DNA of 64,000 nt from Ampelocalamus luodianensis (taxonomy: Eukaryota > Streptophyta > Magnoliopsida > Poales > Poaceae): positions 124,001-188,000 of the forward strand of contig JAYEVH010000336.1 of the NCBI GenBank assembly GCA_036346255.1. The letters are read 5' to 3'. The notes beneath the pieces were generated by a model. It had not been told where the DNA came from. It did no database searches and saw only the letters and a list, made by a program, of their open reading frames with translations. A program made the position numbers and the translations under genes. Below are positions 1 through 12,117 of this stretch, one piece after another; position 1 is the stretch's first letter; each line of letters opens with the position of its first letter.

Positions 1-480
1 TTCTTCCGCCCTCTGCATGGCCTCGTAGGCGCACTCCAGATCGGTGGCCATCAACTCTAGTGACTCCTCCTGAGCGGCGGCGAACTGAGCAAGGTGTACC
101 ACCGTAGCGTTGCCTTCTCCAACTATGGACGGGTAGCGGGCTGAGAAATCCGCGGTTGTAGCATGAGGATGATAACGAAAAACAGTATCTTGCAGCTCTT
201 GCGCGTAGATGTGGCAGATCCGAAGCATTACGAGGCGCGATGACTCCTGGATTCCCTCAAGCCAAGTGGTCTAGCGAACCGAGATGTTCAAAGGTTGACT
301 TGCCCTCTCGTCCTTCCTGGCGTAGATCGTTAGACGACATATCAATCCACGATCCCGACCGTTCACGATCCAGCTGGTACCATGGTACAATAGACGGTCA
401 AATCTTCCAAGTACTTGTAGTAGCTTCTAAAGCTCGGTGGCAAGTCCTCAATGGCACTCACCAAAGTTCTGCAGAAGCGG
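1..480 (-). CDS. Partial, frameshifted ORF running off the left edge
   Basis: On the minus strand a frame is open from about 275 to base 1 and continues outside the window. A methionine near 229 starts a stretch containing MLRICHIYAQELQDTV and, later, HLAQFAAAQEESLELMATDL. A second open stretch at about 390-480 contains SFRSYYKYLEDLTVY in another frame, so at least one indel or splice separates them. The composition (helical, rich in Ala, Glu and Leu) resembles gag or extra ORFs of grass gypsy elements, but I do not recognise the family. It lies just outside the solo LTR that begins near 662. It could be an internal retrotransposon ORF or a host gene exon. Confidence 0.4.
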
Positions 481-661
481 CATCTACCAAGACAGACGAA
501 AGGGGTAAGAGCAACTTAAAACAGCGAGGAGAGGAAAATATTCCAGCAATAGATGAGTCAAGAAAGATATGAGAGGAGTTAAGCAATTAATTAATCTCGC
601 AAGTTAACTTTTGCTTTAGAAAATAATTTGGACTCTCTAAAGACGGCCGATCTAACTAAGG
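481..661. other. AT-rich spacer before the first LTR
   Basis: No gene is visible here. The final four bases (658-661, AAGG) match the four bases just right of the LTR end (15614-15617) and are the best candidate for a target-site duplication. Confidence 0.3.
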
Positions 662-789
662 TTAAGACTCTACACAAGATGGCTCGACACAACCCTGTCG
701 GGGCCTGTAACTACGATTCTCAACCTTCAGATATAATGCACTAGTCCAAGATCACACTAGTGCACACAGTTACAATATAGATGAATATC

Positions 790-794
790 GATCC
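790..794. repeat. Left target-site duplication GATCC
   Basis: GATCC directly precedes the copia element and is repeated exactly at 12417-12421, directly after it. A 5-bp direct repeat is the expected integrase signature. Confidence 0.93.
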
Positions 795-1049
795 TGTTGG
801 ACCGAAATGGCGACTAGAGGGGGGTGAATAGGAGCACAAACTCTTTTTGTCTCCAAATCAAATTCAATACGAATATCACTCCAATAGCTATGAAAAATAT
901 GAAGATCAATCAATCAAGCACAGCGGAAGATTTGTATTGAATCCAATCAAAACTCCAAAAGAAATGACCACAAACACAAGAAGACACTGATGAACAAGAC
1001 TCAAAGTACATGGTCGATGAACAAGATGCTAGCTTGTACTGAAAGAGTA

Positions 1050-1330
1050 GTACTGAAAGCTACGTTGTCTTGCTACAAAGACTGTGAGCAAGAACTCGAA
1101 ATGAATAGTACTCGATGCTACAAGACTCGTGAGCTACAGATGTCGTACACAAGACTGTAGCTAGCACTCGAAATGAATAGCACTCTGTGCTATAGTACTG
1201 ATAAAAGAATAGAGCTCGAAATGAATAGTACTCGATGCTACAAGATTTGTTACTCGATGCTACAAGACTGTGAGCAAGCACTGCACTGATGCTACAAGAT
1301 CAGAGCAAGAACTCAAACGAATAGTACTCG
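1050..1330 (-). repeat. Degenerate tandem repeats inside the LTR
   Basis: Blocks of GATGCTACAAGACT, AGCAAGAACTCG and AAATGAATAGTACTC recur in irregular units of roughly 40 bases. On the minus strand they give a false ORF repeating SCSIEYYSFRVL. The homologous block lies at 10730-11010. Confidence 0.7.
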
Positions 1331-2047
1331 TAGCTACAGTAAAATCAGCACAAGAAACTGAATTTCAGCACGATTTCAAGATCGAAAAAAGATCTAACTT
1401 TTGCTCCACAACTCCAAACTTCACGAAACTTGACACACACCTTCTCAAAGATGTCAGAACCTATTCCATGCAACGATCACAAGATCCTTGCCAAAGTTCC
1501 TATCTTTTCAGTTTGAACGAAGGGTGCTCCAAAACCGAATTAAAATCGAAATATGATCTAAAGACTTGCTCGTGGGTGATTGATGATCAAGAAGATCCTA
1601 GATGTGTTCCCACATGTCACAGCAAGCTAGATCAAGAAAGGAAATCAAGCAAAAGCTCCCAACACGAAATCTCAAGAATCAACCCAAAAGGGAGAACGAG
1701 AATGAGAGAACAGAGAGCAAGAACAGAGGAAAACTTGATTTCCATTCATTGAATCAAGAGAGAAATACAAAGAGATACATCCCCATACGCATGGACATTC
1801 GATGTGGAAGATTACAAGCTCACAAACCAATCTCTCCTCTCCAACTCAAGAACACAACCCATACAAGCTTGAGAGGAGATGATACACGCCTCTCAAGAGA
1901 CCAACGAAGGGGACACAGAGGGAACACAACTCGCTCTCCCAACAACTCTCAACCACTAAAGCCCAAGCCAGCGCACTCTACGCCTCTTTTGACTAAAGGA
2001 AACCCTAAAATCCCTTGAAGTGTTCATCGGGCTTGCAGCCCTCCAAC

Positions 2048-2057
2048 CTATTTATAG
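2048..2057 (-). promoter_or_regulatory. TATA box of the 3' LTR
   Basis: The minus strand reads CTATAAATAG, identical to the partner LTR at 11731-11740. It separates U3 (right) from R/U5 (left). Confidence 0.7.
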
Positions 2058-2184
2058 CCCATGGCTAACGGGTCTCCACCCGCTACGCCCGCTTAAGTCC
2101 ACCAAGCCCGCCCCGCAGGCACCTTTGCGAAATTCCCATTTCACCTCCCGCACCTTCCGAAGCTTCTCGCTCCTTGTCTCACAC

Positions 2185-2440
2185 GCCGCAACCACTCGAG
2201 TCCACGCCGCTCCGACACATCCCGACCGCTTCGACCTCGGCGCCACTCGCGCTAGTCCGGCCCACCGTGTCTCGCCACGACTTCACCCGATGTTCTTCCG
2301 AGAAGCTTCGCGCTCCTTGTCTCGACACCTCGCAACCACCTCGAGTTCACGCTGCCTTCGACACATCCCGACCGTTCGACTCACCTACCGCGCTTAGTCC
2401 GGTCCACCGTGTCTCGCCACGACTTCACCCGATGTCCGCA
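2185..2440 (-). repeat. Two-copy direct repeat in U3
   Basis: A unit of about 144 bp starting at CGCAACCAC (2187 and 2331) and containing CCACCGTGTCTCGCCACGAC is present twice. The same duplication is in the partner LTR with a 142-bp period. Repeated U3 blocks often act as promoter or enhancer modules, but here that is inference. Confidence 0.7.
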
Positions 2441-2738
2441 GTCACACGCATAAGAACCACATCACATAGCACCGCCGATACATGAAAGCGTAACTACCAT
2501 CACACTTACCATGTCGAAGTCCAAACTCGTCGAACAAATGAGAATATGCAACCTAATCCCGCACGACCAAGTTTGACCACAGTCCGATCGAGTCCGATTG
2601 CGCCACGCAACGACTCGACCAACCACCCAAAACAAACTCGACTTAGATCGAGTTCGATTGCACCACGCAACGACTCGACTCCTAAACCAATGTCAATTAC
2701 TCATCACACACATGGGATGACCTCCACATGGTCTCTCA

Positions 2739-2750
2739 ATCTCCCCCTTG
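2739..2750 (-). promoter_or_regulatory. Polypurine tract
   Basis: The minus strand reads CAAGGGGGAGATT immediately before the LTR start TGAGAGACC. This is the canonical priming site for plus-strand DNA synthesis. Confidence 0.85.
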
Positions 2751-2945
2751 ATGAGTATATTGACAAACCCAAAAAAACCTGAAGATGAGTTTGATTTGCA
2801 AAGTCCAACATGGTCCAAAGAAAAGAATGAAACTAATGACCATGTCAACAGAAGGAAAACTAAAGCAACAACTGAAGGAGCAAAACTTTTCTCCAAAGCT
2901 CTAAAAAGATCTAAAAAGATCCCACACTAGCTTTTTCTTCTCTAT

Positions 2946-2983
2946 TCTCCCCCTTTTTCTTTACTATTCTCCCCCTTTTGGCA
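2946..2983 (-). promoter_or_regulatory. Two additional PPT-like tracts
   Basis: About 200 bp upstream of the main tract, the minus strand carries AAAGGGGGAGA twice within 38 bp. Extra purine tracts are known from some long copia elements and could be auxiliary priming sites. Confidence 0.55.
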
Positions 2984-4640
2984 ATAAACACATCAAGAAT
3001 GCAAAAGAGAGAATAAGACATGTCAATGGATGAAAATGGCTGAAGTTTGTTTATTTCTAAGCATGTTGAGCCATGAAAATTATCCATAATGACCATAATG
3101 AATTACACCCAGCCATAACTCAATAAAAGGCTATCTAGATCATGACAAGACATGTATATCCTAGCTTGAGCACATAGATGACGATCTGAAATGAAATGCA
3201 TATTATGAGCATGTCAAGTCATCAATAAGCAAAGTCTAACTAGAGATATCCAAGGATGATGCAGGCCATGTCAATAAGCTAAGCGGAACAAGGAAGCTAA
3301 TATTGAGTCAATTAGAGTGCTACAAGCTCAAGAGTGTATCATGTGTTTAAGCACTTTTCATCTTTAGATGATTAAGCAAATTTTGCACACTTGACATATT
3401 TTCTTTTAAAGCTTATGGTTGTTTTCAACCAAGAATTTTGTCATGTGCTAGATCTCAAGCCTTATGCGACTACTCCAAGCGAGAAGCTTAAGAAGATAGT
3501 CTAGGTCATCCAAAACTCTCCCTGAGTTCATGCCTAGTGCAATGGCAAGCCGTCTCATGAGAAAGAATTGGTGAAATCAGTTTTTTCGCACATAAAAAGA
3601 GATCTTTTTGCTTTTAACAGATTGTGCTAACTTATGATGAATCAAGATACTAAAATAGCTCAATCTAAGATTCAACCTAGATTCAAGGCTCAACTCAACC
3701 TATTTGACATGGCATGAATCATACATGGATAGCTAAAGATAGATTAAACTCAAATGCTAGCATGACAAGTTTTAATTTCATTGAGCAATTTTAATTAACT
3801 TATCATAGCAAAAGCTAGGCTACACATATGAAGTCGTGATAAATCTAGCATATAAGCACAAGTCATGGCAAGGTGTAAAGCATTGTTAAACATGTCATAG
3901 CAGATAATAACCAAGGCTCAATGTAGTTATATCATAATGCGAATGTTGAAATGCAAGAAAATCCAACTCACCCTCAACATGAGATGCAACTTTTAGTTCA
4001 AGTTGAGTTAAGTCAACATTAAGCCCGTAAGCTCCCAAATGAACTCCCCTCGAACTAAAGCAATAAAACGAGAGGTGGCAAAGAAAAAAGAAAAAGACAA
4101 ATTCTTAAAGCATAGATAAGATAAAGAGAAAACTATGGCTCTGATCGACTCTCATCTACCCCATATGACTCTAGGACTATCAATCGCCCACCTAAACACA
4201 CGGGAGCAAACACGCACTGCCTACCCGAGGGTGGCCCGCCCTCGCTAGAACCTATAAGCAAGTGAGTGAGCTCAACCTAGTGAGAAGAGAGACACTAATA
4301 AGCAAAGATCCTAGAATCACAAGATAAGAGTCGGAAGTCTAAGCAACTCGACTAGAGAAACACTCTAATCTATGCTAGGAGGACTAATCCCAAATGCACC
4401 CAAAATGCAATGCAACAACAAGAAGTAAGAGCATAATTAGTATAGTAAAGCAAAGAAAGAATAGAAACTCCCCTCACTACACCATAGGACAGACCACCCC
4501 AAGCTCTCCCCAGAGCTAAAAACCTCGAACTATCCAATGGGTTGGTGAAGATGTCACCAACCGGTGGTCACTTTCCACAAACCGAGCACTATATCGCCCT
4601 CTCTCTACATGGTCTCTAAGGAAGTGATAACGGATATCAA
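2984..4640 (-). other. Non-coding 3' region of the copia element
   Basis: About 1.7 kb of AT-rich sequence lies between RNase H and the LTR. I see no ORF with family character and no envelope-like hydrophobic or coiled-coil stretch. Long 3' regions of this kind occur in the SIRE/Maximus lineage. Confidence 0.5.
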
Positions 4641-5990
4641 TGTGCTTGGTCCGGAGTGTTGCATCGGGTTCTTAGCAATGTTAATCGCGTAAGTATTATC
4701 ACAAAAGAGTGGAACACCTGCCGATAACTAACCCAAAGTCCCGCAGGTCGGCCATCCAGAGCACTTGGCTACAAGAATCGGCCGCAGCAACGCATTTCGC
4801 CTCTGCGCGTGGATCAACACCGATCGCTTCCTCAAGACCAAGATACAAGAGAAGTGCCAATGAATTGGCAAGTGTTGAAGTGCTCTTCCTATCTATCCTA
4901 CAACAAGAAAGTCGTGCATCCGAGAAGGCTCTCAAGGAAAGACAGAAGAGGAAGAGTACCGATACCATAATCAATGGTAGCTCAAGGTACCGAAGATGCG
5001 CTTCACCGCTCGGGCGTGAGAAACGCGAGGAGAAGCTCGAAACGAGCGCACGCATACACGTAAAAATGTTAGTCCGGTCTCGAGGCGTTGAGGTACAAGA
5101 GGAGCCAATCATGCCGCTAAACTCCTTTTGATCAATCGGCTCGCCATCCTCATCTCGGGTCAAGATAGGTCAGAGAAGCCATGGGAGTCGACAAAGCTTA
5201 CCATCACTCATGTCGGTTGCTCAGAGGTCACGAGTGTACTTTCCCGATGAAGAAAGGTACCTCCCGAGTCCGGCTTGATCTGAAAGCCAAGGAAGAAAGT
5301 CAACTCACCCATCATACTCATCTCAAACTCGGTGCTCATGACATCCGAGAACCGTGGAAACCAGAGTATGGGAAGAGCCGCCAAAGATGATGTCATCCAC
5401 ATAAATCAACGAGCAGTAAAGTCGGTGTCATGCGGTGGATGAACAAGGTCTTGTCTACTTTACCCATCTCAAAACCATGACTTAACAAGTAGGACTTAAT
5501 CCTCTCATACCAAGCTCTTGGGGCTTGCTTAAGTCCATACAAAGCTTTGAAAAGCTTGAAGACATGGTTTGGGTATTTGGGGTTTTCGAAACTCGAGGTC
5601 GTTTGACGAGACCTCTTCCTCAATAAAGCCATTGAGAAAGACACTCTTGACGTCCATTCTGTAAAGCTTGAAACCCTTAGAAGTCGTAAAGGCAAGCAGA
5701 TTCTAATGGCTTCAAGTCTAGCTACTGAGGGCAAAGGTCTCTCAAATCTAGACCTCAACCCGAGAGAACCCCGAGCTACCGCCTAGCCTTGTTTCAATAA
5801 CCACTCCATCCTCGCTCGCTTGTTCTTGAACACCCACTTAGTCCCAATAATATTGTGACCATGCGGGAGCTCGACAAGCCACTGCACCTTGTTCCTCTCG
5901 AAATTTTCTAGCTCCTCATGCATGACATTGACCCAAGACTCATCGTAAAGGGCGTGACAAACGCCCTGGGCTCAAAGGAGGCAACAAAGG
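4640..5990 (-). pseudogene. Copia reverse transcriptase and RNase H, frameshifted
   Basis: Minus-strand fragments in several frames give the order expected of copia pol. The RT fragments at 5400-5640 include KALYGLKQAPRAWYE and GFEMGKVDKTLF. The next fragment, at 5208-5400, has MGELTFFLGFQIK. RNase H at 4700-5160 has DEDGEPIDQKEF, LSLRAFSDA and RIDRKSTS. The YVDD region is damaged around 5400. Upstream, 5830-5960 encodes the start of RT (MHEELENFERN-like). At least five indels break the frame, so no active enzyme is encoded as written. Confidence 0.85.
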
Positions 5991-6439
5991 CGTAAAGGAG
6001 ACAGCACTGAGAAAGCTGGACTTAGAGCGTGTGACACGCTCAAGAGGTCTCCACAATATGCTCAAGGATGTCTTTTCCGGATATGTCGGGAGGTCCTAGA
6101 TGAGGAGAAGAAGTGGCCTCTACCTTGTGTGCAGACGAGGGTGGACAGAGCCACTAGCTCCGAGGAAACAATGAGGCAGTATCGATCACCTTGAGGTGCC
6201 GTGGAAGAAGGCATCTCAAGGGGAGGATGAGGAGCCGGATTAGGTAAACAACCATCGCCTCCATCGCCCTCATCATCCACAAAGATGGTCTCTGATCGCT
6301 CTAAAGAACTCGAGATATCCGCCTAGTCCCCTGACCGCCTCACAAAGTCACCTCGCAGTCTCTACCAACTTGCTAGACTCGCAGCCTGCACATATAAGTT
6401 CCGCGAAGAAGTCGAGTAGCCTAGAAAGATACCGCCACA

Positions 6440-7400
6440 AGAACGTGACTCAACTTGTCTAGGTTCCTGCACTTTAATAAAGCACTTGCAACCAAACACG
6501 CGAAAATGAGAGACGCTGGCTTTCACCGTATCTTAGCTCATAAGAAGTGCGTGCAAGAGTGCCCAAGAAAACTCGATTTGAAACATGGCACGCGGTCGCA
6601 ATGGCTTCAGCCCAAAACTTCCTGTAGAGTACTCATCAAGCATCGTCCCGCCATCTCGACTAAGGTACGGTTCTTCCTCTCCACAACGCCATTCTCACGA
6701 GGGACGATGGAGAAGAGAACCGTGCTCTACACTGCCTCACCACGAAACTCTCAAAGTAGGAATTTTGAACTCCGTGCCATTGTCATCGCGGATCGCTCGA
6801 AGGCACCCGGAAGCTCAACAAAGCCTACTAAAAGACCTGAAATGTGAAAACGCCTCATCCTTCGAGGCTAAGAAAAACACCCAAGAATACCTCGAGAAGT
6901 CATCGACCACAACAAGAACATACCACTTCCTCCCGCCGATCAGACTCGAGCTGGTCCAACTGTGTCCATGTGGAGCAATTGTCTCGTGCATCGGCCATAG
7001 TAATCGTGGACCGAGGATGAGAAGCGCAACCATCTTGCCGTCGGGCATGGAGCGCAAACAAGATCTTTGACCATCTTGAGTTTCGCACCACGAATGAGAT
7101 CGTGGCCGCTAACCCGGTCAAATGGTCAAATCCAATATGAGCAAGTCTCCTATGCCGTAAAGAGAGATCGCGGGACTAAGCAACTAAACACCGAGAGGAT
7201 CGCCGATGACTCGTAAAACTCAAGACGTAAAGATCCTCCCATAACGAAATCCCGCAAACCATCACCCAAGAATCAAGAATTTTGCAATTGTTTTTCTTAA
7301 AGCTCACCTCGAAACCGCCATCGTAAGTCGAGACCAAAGCAAATTGTACCGCAGCTTGCTAACCAAAGCAACATCTTTCAAAAGAAAGAATCATTCACGC
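6440..7400 (-). pseudogene. Copia integrase with GAG-pre-integrase region, frameshifted
   Basis: The minus strand encodes KWYVLVVVDDFSRYSWVFF at 6860-6940, which carries the first catalytic Asp region of copia integrases. Near 6640-6720 it encodes NGVVERKNRTL, the block around the catalytic Glu. Upstream, at about 7060-7330, are CAPC and HMDTVGPAR-like fragments typical of the GAG-pre-integrase zinc region. The frame is broken repeatedly. It lies between gag and RT, which is the diagnostic copia order. Confidence 0.85.
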
Positions 7401-8850
7401 CGCACGCACCTTTGGCGATGACGCGCCTGCATGAAGCATCTCCAAGGTGATCTTCTCATCACCGGAGCACGGACTAGGAAGAAAACCAACAAGAATCTCC
7501 TGGCCATGTGTCGAGAACACCCGAGTCGACAAACCAAACCTTTCCTTCCCTACCCGCCAACCCGAGTCAACAAGAGAGTAAAGTCTCAAAGACTAGGTAA
7601 ATCAACAGATGATTTTGGCACCCAATACCGAGTAACATGTCGAGCGATGAGATAGTCAAGCACGATCGACTCTATCTACCCTACGCCTCGTTACTCAAAG
7701 CGTAAGGTCTATGAGCAGACTGCCGCTGCTAGGTCCGATCGCTACGAGAGAGCGAGGCGAACACCGCAACAAGTCGATCACGCCGCTGGTAGCTATCTCG
7801 ATGGAGAAAACGGATCTACCTCGTGGCGGAAGTCACGCCGAGAGCATATCGAGGACGAAACCGTAAAACTCGCAGAAACCGAGTCCTCGACATCGCCCAA
7901 ACACGACTCAACAGTCCTAGACCTCGTGTTGGTCCTAGGTGCACTCAAGGTCCGGGCCGACCGAATACGCCTAAGAGACTCAACACGCCTCTACGCGCGA
8001 TCTTGGCGCGCCAAGCATCGATCAATCGGTGTCCATCCTTCGACGTAAGGTGCAAGTGATACTTACCTTCCGAGAGGTAGAAGTAGCACGGGAGGCTTCG
8101 CTTCCGAGAGGTCAAGCGTGAGGTGGAATCACCTCATCGCCTAAATCCTCGACATAGCCCGCCGACTTAAATTGACTTTCGGCCTGGCTTAGTCTTGATC
8201 ACACCGGTGCTATGGGTCTAAGCACGGCAGTGGATGCTTCCTTATGTCCTCATAAAAATCATATCCTAGACCTTGATTAAATCTGCAGATCTTAGATTGG
8301 TCTAGAATAAGATTGAGCTTCTTCTTGCCTCCTACAAATCTCTCGAGAGTGTTCATAAGGTATTGGCACTCCGAAAGAGAGAGGTGCAAGAAGAGCAGGG
8401 GAAGAAGAGACAGAAGGTAAGGGAGCGTAAGAAGAACCAACAAAGAGGAAAGAATGGCTTGTGCACACACACCGACTGAGGGGACACCCTACTACTAGCA
8501 AAGTTGGTTTGCGCCTCTAGGCGCCTCACCCTTACCCCGGGGTTCTCCCCACACCATCAATCACATTACAAGCACAATGTGGCTTTCTAGAAGGTCCTTA
8601 GTTAGCTTCACACATTTCTCATCCAAAGCAATTAAGTCGATTTAGTTTGTTACAATTAATGCATGGTGAGCTAACAGGTCCTTAGAAGCAAACCGAGCCA
8701 ACTTCCTATCATGATCAATCATATCTTGAAACTGCTTAGAGACACTTTAAGTTCAGCAGCTAACTTAGGACAGCTTCAAGCATGAATCAATCGGCTCAAG
8801 TAAAGAAGCTTGTATTTCAAAGAATTTTATGATCTCGCCTGCTTTAAGTT
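7401..8850 (-). other. Gag-pol junction of the copia element, decayed
   Basis: The aspartic protease would be expected here, but I could not find a convincing catalytic motif (DTG/DSG-type) in any minus frame. Small open pieces remain. The region is probably the decayed C-terminal gag and protease. Confidence 0.4.
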
Positions 8851-8855
8851 CATCT

Positions 8856-10391
8856 TCAAGTTATTGCAATTTTCACAAGACTTGGGCGTATCAAGGAGCA
8901 TGGCACAAGGTCCTCTAGCAAGAATATCCTTATCCTCACATGAGGTGGAGAAGTAGTCTCATCGATAGTAAGTAGGGTAACACCCATCCTACTCAACTCT
9001 AACTCAAGAAGCGCACTAACATTCTTCACCTTAACAATATCAAGTTCTGAGGACACACTATCATGCGAGGTCCTTAGTTTCTCCATGTCACCCAATAGAG
9101 CACAAAGATGTATCACAATTATCACGGGAGGGAGCAGATGTAAGTGAGGTAAGCTCCCGTGATAGTCTATCTACTTCCTTCTCTAACTCAAGACACTTAG
9201 CCCTAGCTCTAGCATGAAACCACCTAGCTTAAGAAAAGCATGATTGAGCTGGTCGAGGTGGGGCATACCGTCCGAAGTCGGAGTACACCATTGCCGCTTC
9301 GCCGCCTCGAGGCCATGAAGCACATGCCGAGAAGTCGTTGCCACCATCCTTGGGCTCTTGGTCACCCGTCCCGTCGTTGCCGCTCCATCCTTCCACCTCG
9401 CCGAGGTCGAGGTCGCCAAGGCGTGAGGACGCGTGGAAGAGCTTCTTGGCTTTGCCAAAGTTGCGAACTTCTTCTTGCCTTGTGTAGAGCCGGAGGCTTC
9501 TTGTTGCGTTCTTGTTTGGTGTAGTCGTTTTGCCTTTTTCCGCCTTGGGCGCTTGTTCGAATGTGGTTGGGGCCACCACACTGGCAAATCACCGGTCCTC
9601 CTCTCTTTCTATCCTCCTCCTTGTAAGCATGGGAGAATCTTCGAGCAAGGAGGGCCACCGCCATCCGCAAGCCGCCTAATCGATCATCGCTATGTCACGT
9701 AGAGAGCAAAGCAAGGAGAATCCGCAAAGAGAATCGTAAGAAGAGGAACCGTAAGCCAACGAGGATCGCGACCAAAGCCATCGATCAGGACTTCGACTTA
9801 CGAGACAACGCCAATCTCGTGAGTCTTGAGGCACGAGTACAAAAGGCCAAGAGTCAAGGTCGAGAGGTCTGCCGTGGTCCTTGATGGTGGTCACTTTCAT
9901 CTCCCAAACACGCAGATCAAGTGCCCCGAGCATCCGACGAGCGTTGTCCGAGTCGGGTATGTGAGACCGACCGCCGAGGTTGCTCAAGATTTTGTGAAAT
10001 CGCAAAAGCACTCTCCCAGTGGACTCACCAAGAAGCATCTCGAATTTGTTGTATTCGCGCTTGAACCGATCCTGCCGAACCGCCTTGATCTGGGTGGTGC
10101 CTCATGGTATGCGCCGAGGGTCACCCAGATGTCGAGGCGGACGACAGTGAGATATGCGTCAAACTCGCCACGACTCAAACCCCGGATGATGATGTTCCTT
10201 GCCTTTGCATTCGCCTCAACATCAACCATGTTCCCTGCATTGATGTTCTCATCGACAAGAACAACGAATCGCATTTTGACCTTCCGCCTGATGGCATACC
10301 CCGGCCTCGGATGTATGTCTCCATTCGCTCTTCCGTATGGGTAATCGATGCCATCAAAACGCGGCTTGGTCAAGTACTTGTCCGTCGCCAT
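8856..10391 (-). pseudogene. Copia gag, frameshifted
   Basis: The start codon at 10389-10391 follows the PBS by about 40 bp and opens with MATDKYLTKPRFDG. Downstream pieces in shifted frames contain EANAKARNIIIRGLSRGEF and, near 9880-9980, HIPDSDNARRMLGALDLRVW, typical of the UBN2-type gag domain of SIRE-like elements. A damaged zinc knuckle (CGGPNHIRT) lies near 9548-9586; its first Cys pair has lost a residue and its last Cys is missing. The C-terminal piece (8856-9125) is rich in heptad-like Leu and Glu (MEKLRTSHDSVSSELDIVK), suggesting a coiled coil. The protein would form the virus-like particle. Confidence 0.8.
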
Positions 10392-10432
10392 GGCTCTTCG
10401 AGATCGTTAAGATCTATTGATTAGAGCTAACC

Positions 10433-10444
10433 GCCTCGATACCA
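10433..10444 (-). promoter_or_regulatory. Primer-binding site
   Basis: The minus strand reads TGGTATCGAGGC two bases after the LTR end. It resembles the plant initiator-Met tRNA complement TGGTATCAGAGC with an indel at the CAG. Confidence 0.8.
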
Positions 10445-10729
10445 ATTGTTGGACCGAAATGGCGACTCAGAGGGGGTGAATAGGAGCACAAACTCTTTTT
10501 GTCTTCAAATCAAATTCAATACGAATATCACTCCAATAGCTATGAAAACTATGAAGATCAATCAATCAAGCACACGGAAGACTTGTATTGAATCCAATCA
10601 AAACCCCAAAAGAAATGACCACAAACACAAGAAGACAACTCGATGAACAAGACTCAAAAGTACAAGTGGTCGATGAACAAGACTGTAGCTTGTACTCGAA
10701 AATGAGCAAAGGTCTCAAAGAGTAGTACT

Positions 10730-11010
10730 GAAAGTTACAGTGTCTTGCTACAAGACTGTAGCAAGAACTTGAAATAAATAGTACTGATGCTACAAGACTG
10801 TAGCTACAGTTGTCGTACATACAAGACTTCGCAACTAGCACTGAAATGCATAGCACTCGTGCTACAAGACTCGATAAAAAGAATAGAGCTCAAATGAATA
10901 GTAATCGATGCTGCAAGACTCGTTACTCGATGCTACAAGATCGTAGCAAGAACTCGCACTGATGCTACAAGACTCGAGCAAGAACTCAAACGAATAGTAC
11001 TCGTAGTTAC
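10730..11010 (-). repeat. Degenerate tandem repeats inside the 5' LTR
   Basis: This is the counterpart of 1050-1330. The same GATGCTACAAGACT and AAGAACTCG modules appear with different small indels. Confidence 0.7.
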
Positions 11011-11730
11011 AGAAAATCAAGACAAGAAACTGAATTTCAAGCACGATTTCAAGATCGAAAAAAGATCTAACTTTTGCTCCACAACTCCAAACTTCACGAA
11101 ACTTGACACACACCTTCTCAAAGATGTCAGGAACCTATTCCATGCAACGATCGTCAAGATCCTTGCCAAAGTTCCTATCTTTTTCAGTTTGAACGAAAGG
11201 TGCTCCAAAACCGAGTCAAAATCAAAATATGATCTAAAGACTTGCTCGTGGGTGATTGATGATCAAGAAGATCCTAGATGTGTTCCCACATGTCACGCAA
11301 GCTAGATCAAGAAAGGAAATCAAGCAAAGCTCCCAACACGAAATCTCAAGAATCAACCCAAAAGGGAGAACGAAGAACAGAGAGAACAGAGAGCAAGAAC
11401 AGAGGAAAACTTCAGATTTCCATTCATTGAATCAAGAGAGAAATACAAAGAGATACATCCCCATACGCATGGACATTCGAACAGTGGAAGATTACAAGCT
11501 CACAAACCAATCTCTCCTCTCCAACTCAAGAACACAACCCATACAAGCTTGAGAGGAGATGATACATGCCTCTCAAGAGACCAACGAAGGGGACACAGAG
11601 GAACACAACTCGCCTCTCCCAACAACTCTCAACCACTAAAGCCCAAGCCAAAGCTGCACTCACAGTCTCTTTTGACTAAAGGAAACCCTAAAATCCCTTG
11701 AAATGTTCATCGGGCTTGCAGCCCTCCAAC

Positions 11731-11740
11731 CTATTTATAG
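11731..11740 (-). promoter_or_regulatory. TATA box of the 5' LTR
   Basis: The minus strand reads CTATAAATAG within the LTR, at the same relative position as in the partner LTR. It is the likely promoter core of the element. Confidence 0.72.
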
Positions 11741-11870
11741 CCCATGGCTAACGGGTCTCCACCCTGCTACGCCCGCTAAGTCCACCAAGCCCGCCCCGCT
11801 TGTGCGGCTTTGCGAAATTCCCTGCCGCCTCCCGCACCTTCCGGGAAGCTTCCTCGCTCCTTGTTCGCAC

Positions 11871-12117
11871 GCCGCAACCACCTCGAGTCCACGCCGCCTC
11901 CGACACATCCCGACCGCTTCGACCTCGCCGCCGCGCTTAGTCCGGTCCACCGTGTCTCGCCACGACTTCACCCGATGTTCTTCCGAGAAGCTTCGCGCTC
12001 CTTGTCTCAGACGCCGCAACCACCTCGAGTTCACGCCGCCTTCGACACATCCCGACCGCTCGACCTCGCCACCGCGCTTAGTCCGGTCCACCGTGTCTCG
12101 CCACGACTTCACCCGGC
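11871..12117 (-). repeat. Two-copy direct repeat in U3 of the 5' LTR
   Basis: A 142-bp unit beginning GCCGCAACCACCTCGAG is repeated (11871 and 12013), ending in a shared block with CGTGTCTCGCCACGACTTC. It matches the duplication at 2185-2440. A shorter duplication built on TTGCGCCACGCAACGACTCG follows at about 12277-12357. Confidence 0.75.

Larger units (their letters stand above)
795..2738 (-). repeat. 3' LTR of the copia element
   Basis: On the plus strand it runs from TGTTGGACC to GGTCTCTCA, so on the element strand it starts TGAGAGACC and ends GGTCCAACA. It matches 10447-12416 throughout and is 1944 bp long. Confidence 0.92.

Noticed and set aside
1060..1281. Minus-strand ORF with repeated SCSIEYYSFRVLA
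   Set aside because: It is the translation of degenerate tandem repeats inside an LTR, with no conservation of frame in the partner LTR.
2984..4640. Envelope-like gene expected in SIRE relatives
   Set aside because: No long ORF, signal peptide or membrane segment can be seen on the minus strand.
10433..10444. Partial tRNA gene at the PBS
   Set aside because: Only about 12 bases match a tRNA 3' end and they abut an LTR, which is the primer-binding site pattern. No cloverleaf is present.
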